Part shown: positions 14,419 to 14,609 of the stretch, one piece after another
Numbering within the stretch: the stretch's first letter is position 1
Layout: each line of letters opens with the position of its first letter
Assembly: GCA_945871455.1 (NCBI GenBank)
Contig: CAMBXJ010000046.1
Coordinates: 1 to 14,609, forward strand
Source: Asaia bogorensis
GTDB lineage: Bacteria > Pseudomonadota > Alphaproteobacteria > Acetobacterales > Acetobacteraceae
DNA: 14,609 bases
Direction of reading: 5' to 3'
Notes under the pieces: generated by a model
Databases searched by the model: none
Told to the model about the DNA's origin: nothing
Seen by the model: the letters and a program-made list of their open reading frames with translations, nothing else
Made by a program: the position numbers and the translations under genes

Positions 14419-14609
14419 TCAATTATTTATGAAAAATTTGGCTAGCCGGAGCAAAACCTCGGCATTGGCGCGACGGGCCAGCCGATGGGCGGCCGACCCC
14501 TCACGGGCCAGTTCGATCAGGTCCTGTCGTGATTCGCTGTCGAGGAAGCCGCGCCGGATCATGGATGGGAGCAGAATCGCCTTCGATCCGGTTGGCAAGC
14601 GATTCCTTC
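14419..14609 (-). pseudogene. IS630-family transposase, truncated (runs off the right edge)
   Basis: The minus-strand frame entering from the right edge reads ...LPTGSKAILLPSMIRR, then GFLDSESRQDLIELAREG and SAAHRLARRANAEVLL. This matches the N-terminal helix-turn-helix region of IS630-type transposases common in alphaproteobacteria ('RRGFLDAESRRDLIELARDGS.AHRLARRANALVLLDDG'). After about 'RRANA' the family pattern breaks and the frame ends RLAKFFINN with TGA at 14419-14421. The catalytic domain is therefore missing and the break lies near 14440-14460. The start lies outside the window or, less likely, at ATG 14562. The remnant marks the right border of the copper island. Confidence 0.7.

Overview
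The window is a copper-handling gene island of about 13 kb in high-GC DNA, bounded on both sides by insertion-sequence remnants. Operon style, protein families and transposase types fit an alphaproteobacterium such as a sphingomonad or acetic-acid/acidophilic relative. The genus cannot be fixed from the sequence. A plasmid or genomic island is likely because of the flanking mobile DNA.

Left edge (1-1014): the N-terminus of an IS4-type transposase runs off the window. It is followed by three repeats that look like one end of an IS21-family element, then about 630 bases with no gene I can name. One frame there (429-839) may be a decayed coding remnant.

Minus-strand block (7204 down to 1015): seven genes lie head to tail with short gaps or overlaps. 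In transcription order they are a 74-aa lipoprotein started by GTG, an orphan TolC-family outer-membrane lipoprotein, a Tat-exported two-domain multicopper oxidase, a type-1 blue-copper cupredoxin (CopI-like), a CusF-like copper-binding protein, and an OmpR-type response regulator with its sensor kinase. This is a periplasmic copper sequestration and Cu(I) oxidation module with its own two-component system. No RND pump or membrane-fusion protein accompanies the TolC-like protein.

Centre (7528-10702): a Cu(I) P1B-type ATPase (minus strand) diverges from a csoR repressor gene (plus strand). Between them is a C/G-tract palindrome typical of CsoR operators, overlapped by a consensus -10 box only a few bases from the csoR start codon. 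A secreted Cys/His-rich protein is coupled to csoR.

Plus-strand block (10823-14334): a Tat-exported YVTN beta-propeller protein, a Met-rich Spy/LTxxQ-like periplasmic protein, and three genes joined by ATGA overlaps: a DUF2933 His-tailed membrane peptide, an isoprenylcysteine-methyltransferase-like membrane enzyme, and an unnamed four-helix membrane protein. The last three are the least understood part and the best candidate for an undescribed membrane system linked to copper. The block ends in overlapping inverted repeats and a truncated IS630-family transposase that runs off the right edge.

Together the genes suggest this division of labour: CsoR derepresses cytoplasmic Cu(I) export by the ATPase, while the two-component system controls periplasmic capture (CusF-like, cupredoxin, Met-rich Spy-like protein) and oxidation (multicopper oxidase). 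That regulatory assignment is inferred from gene order.
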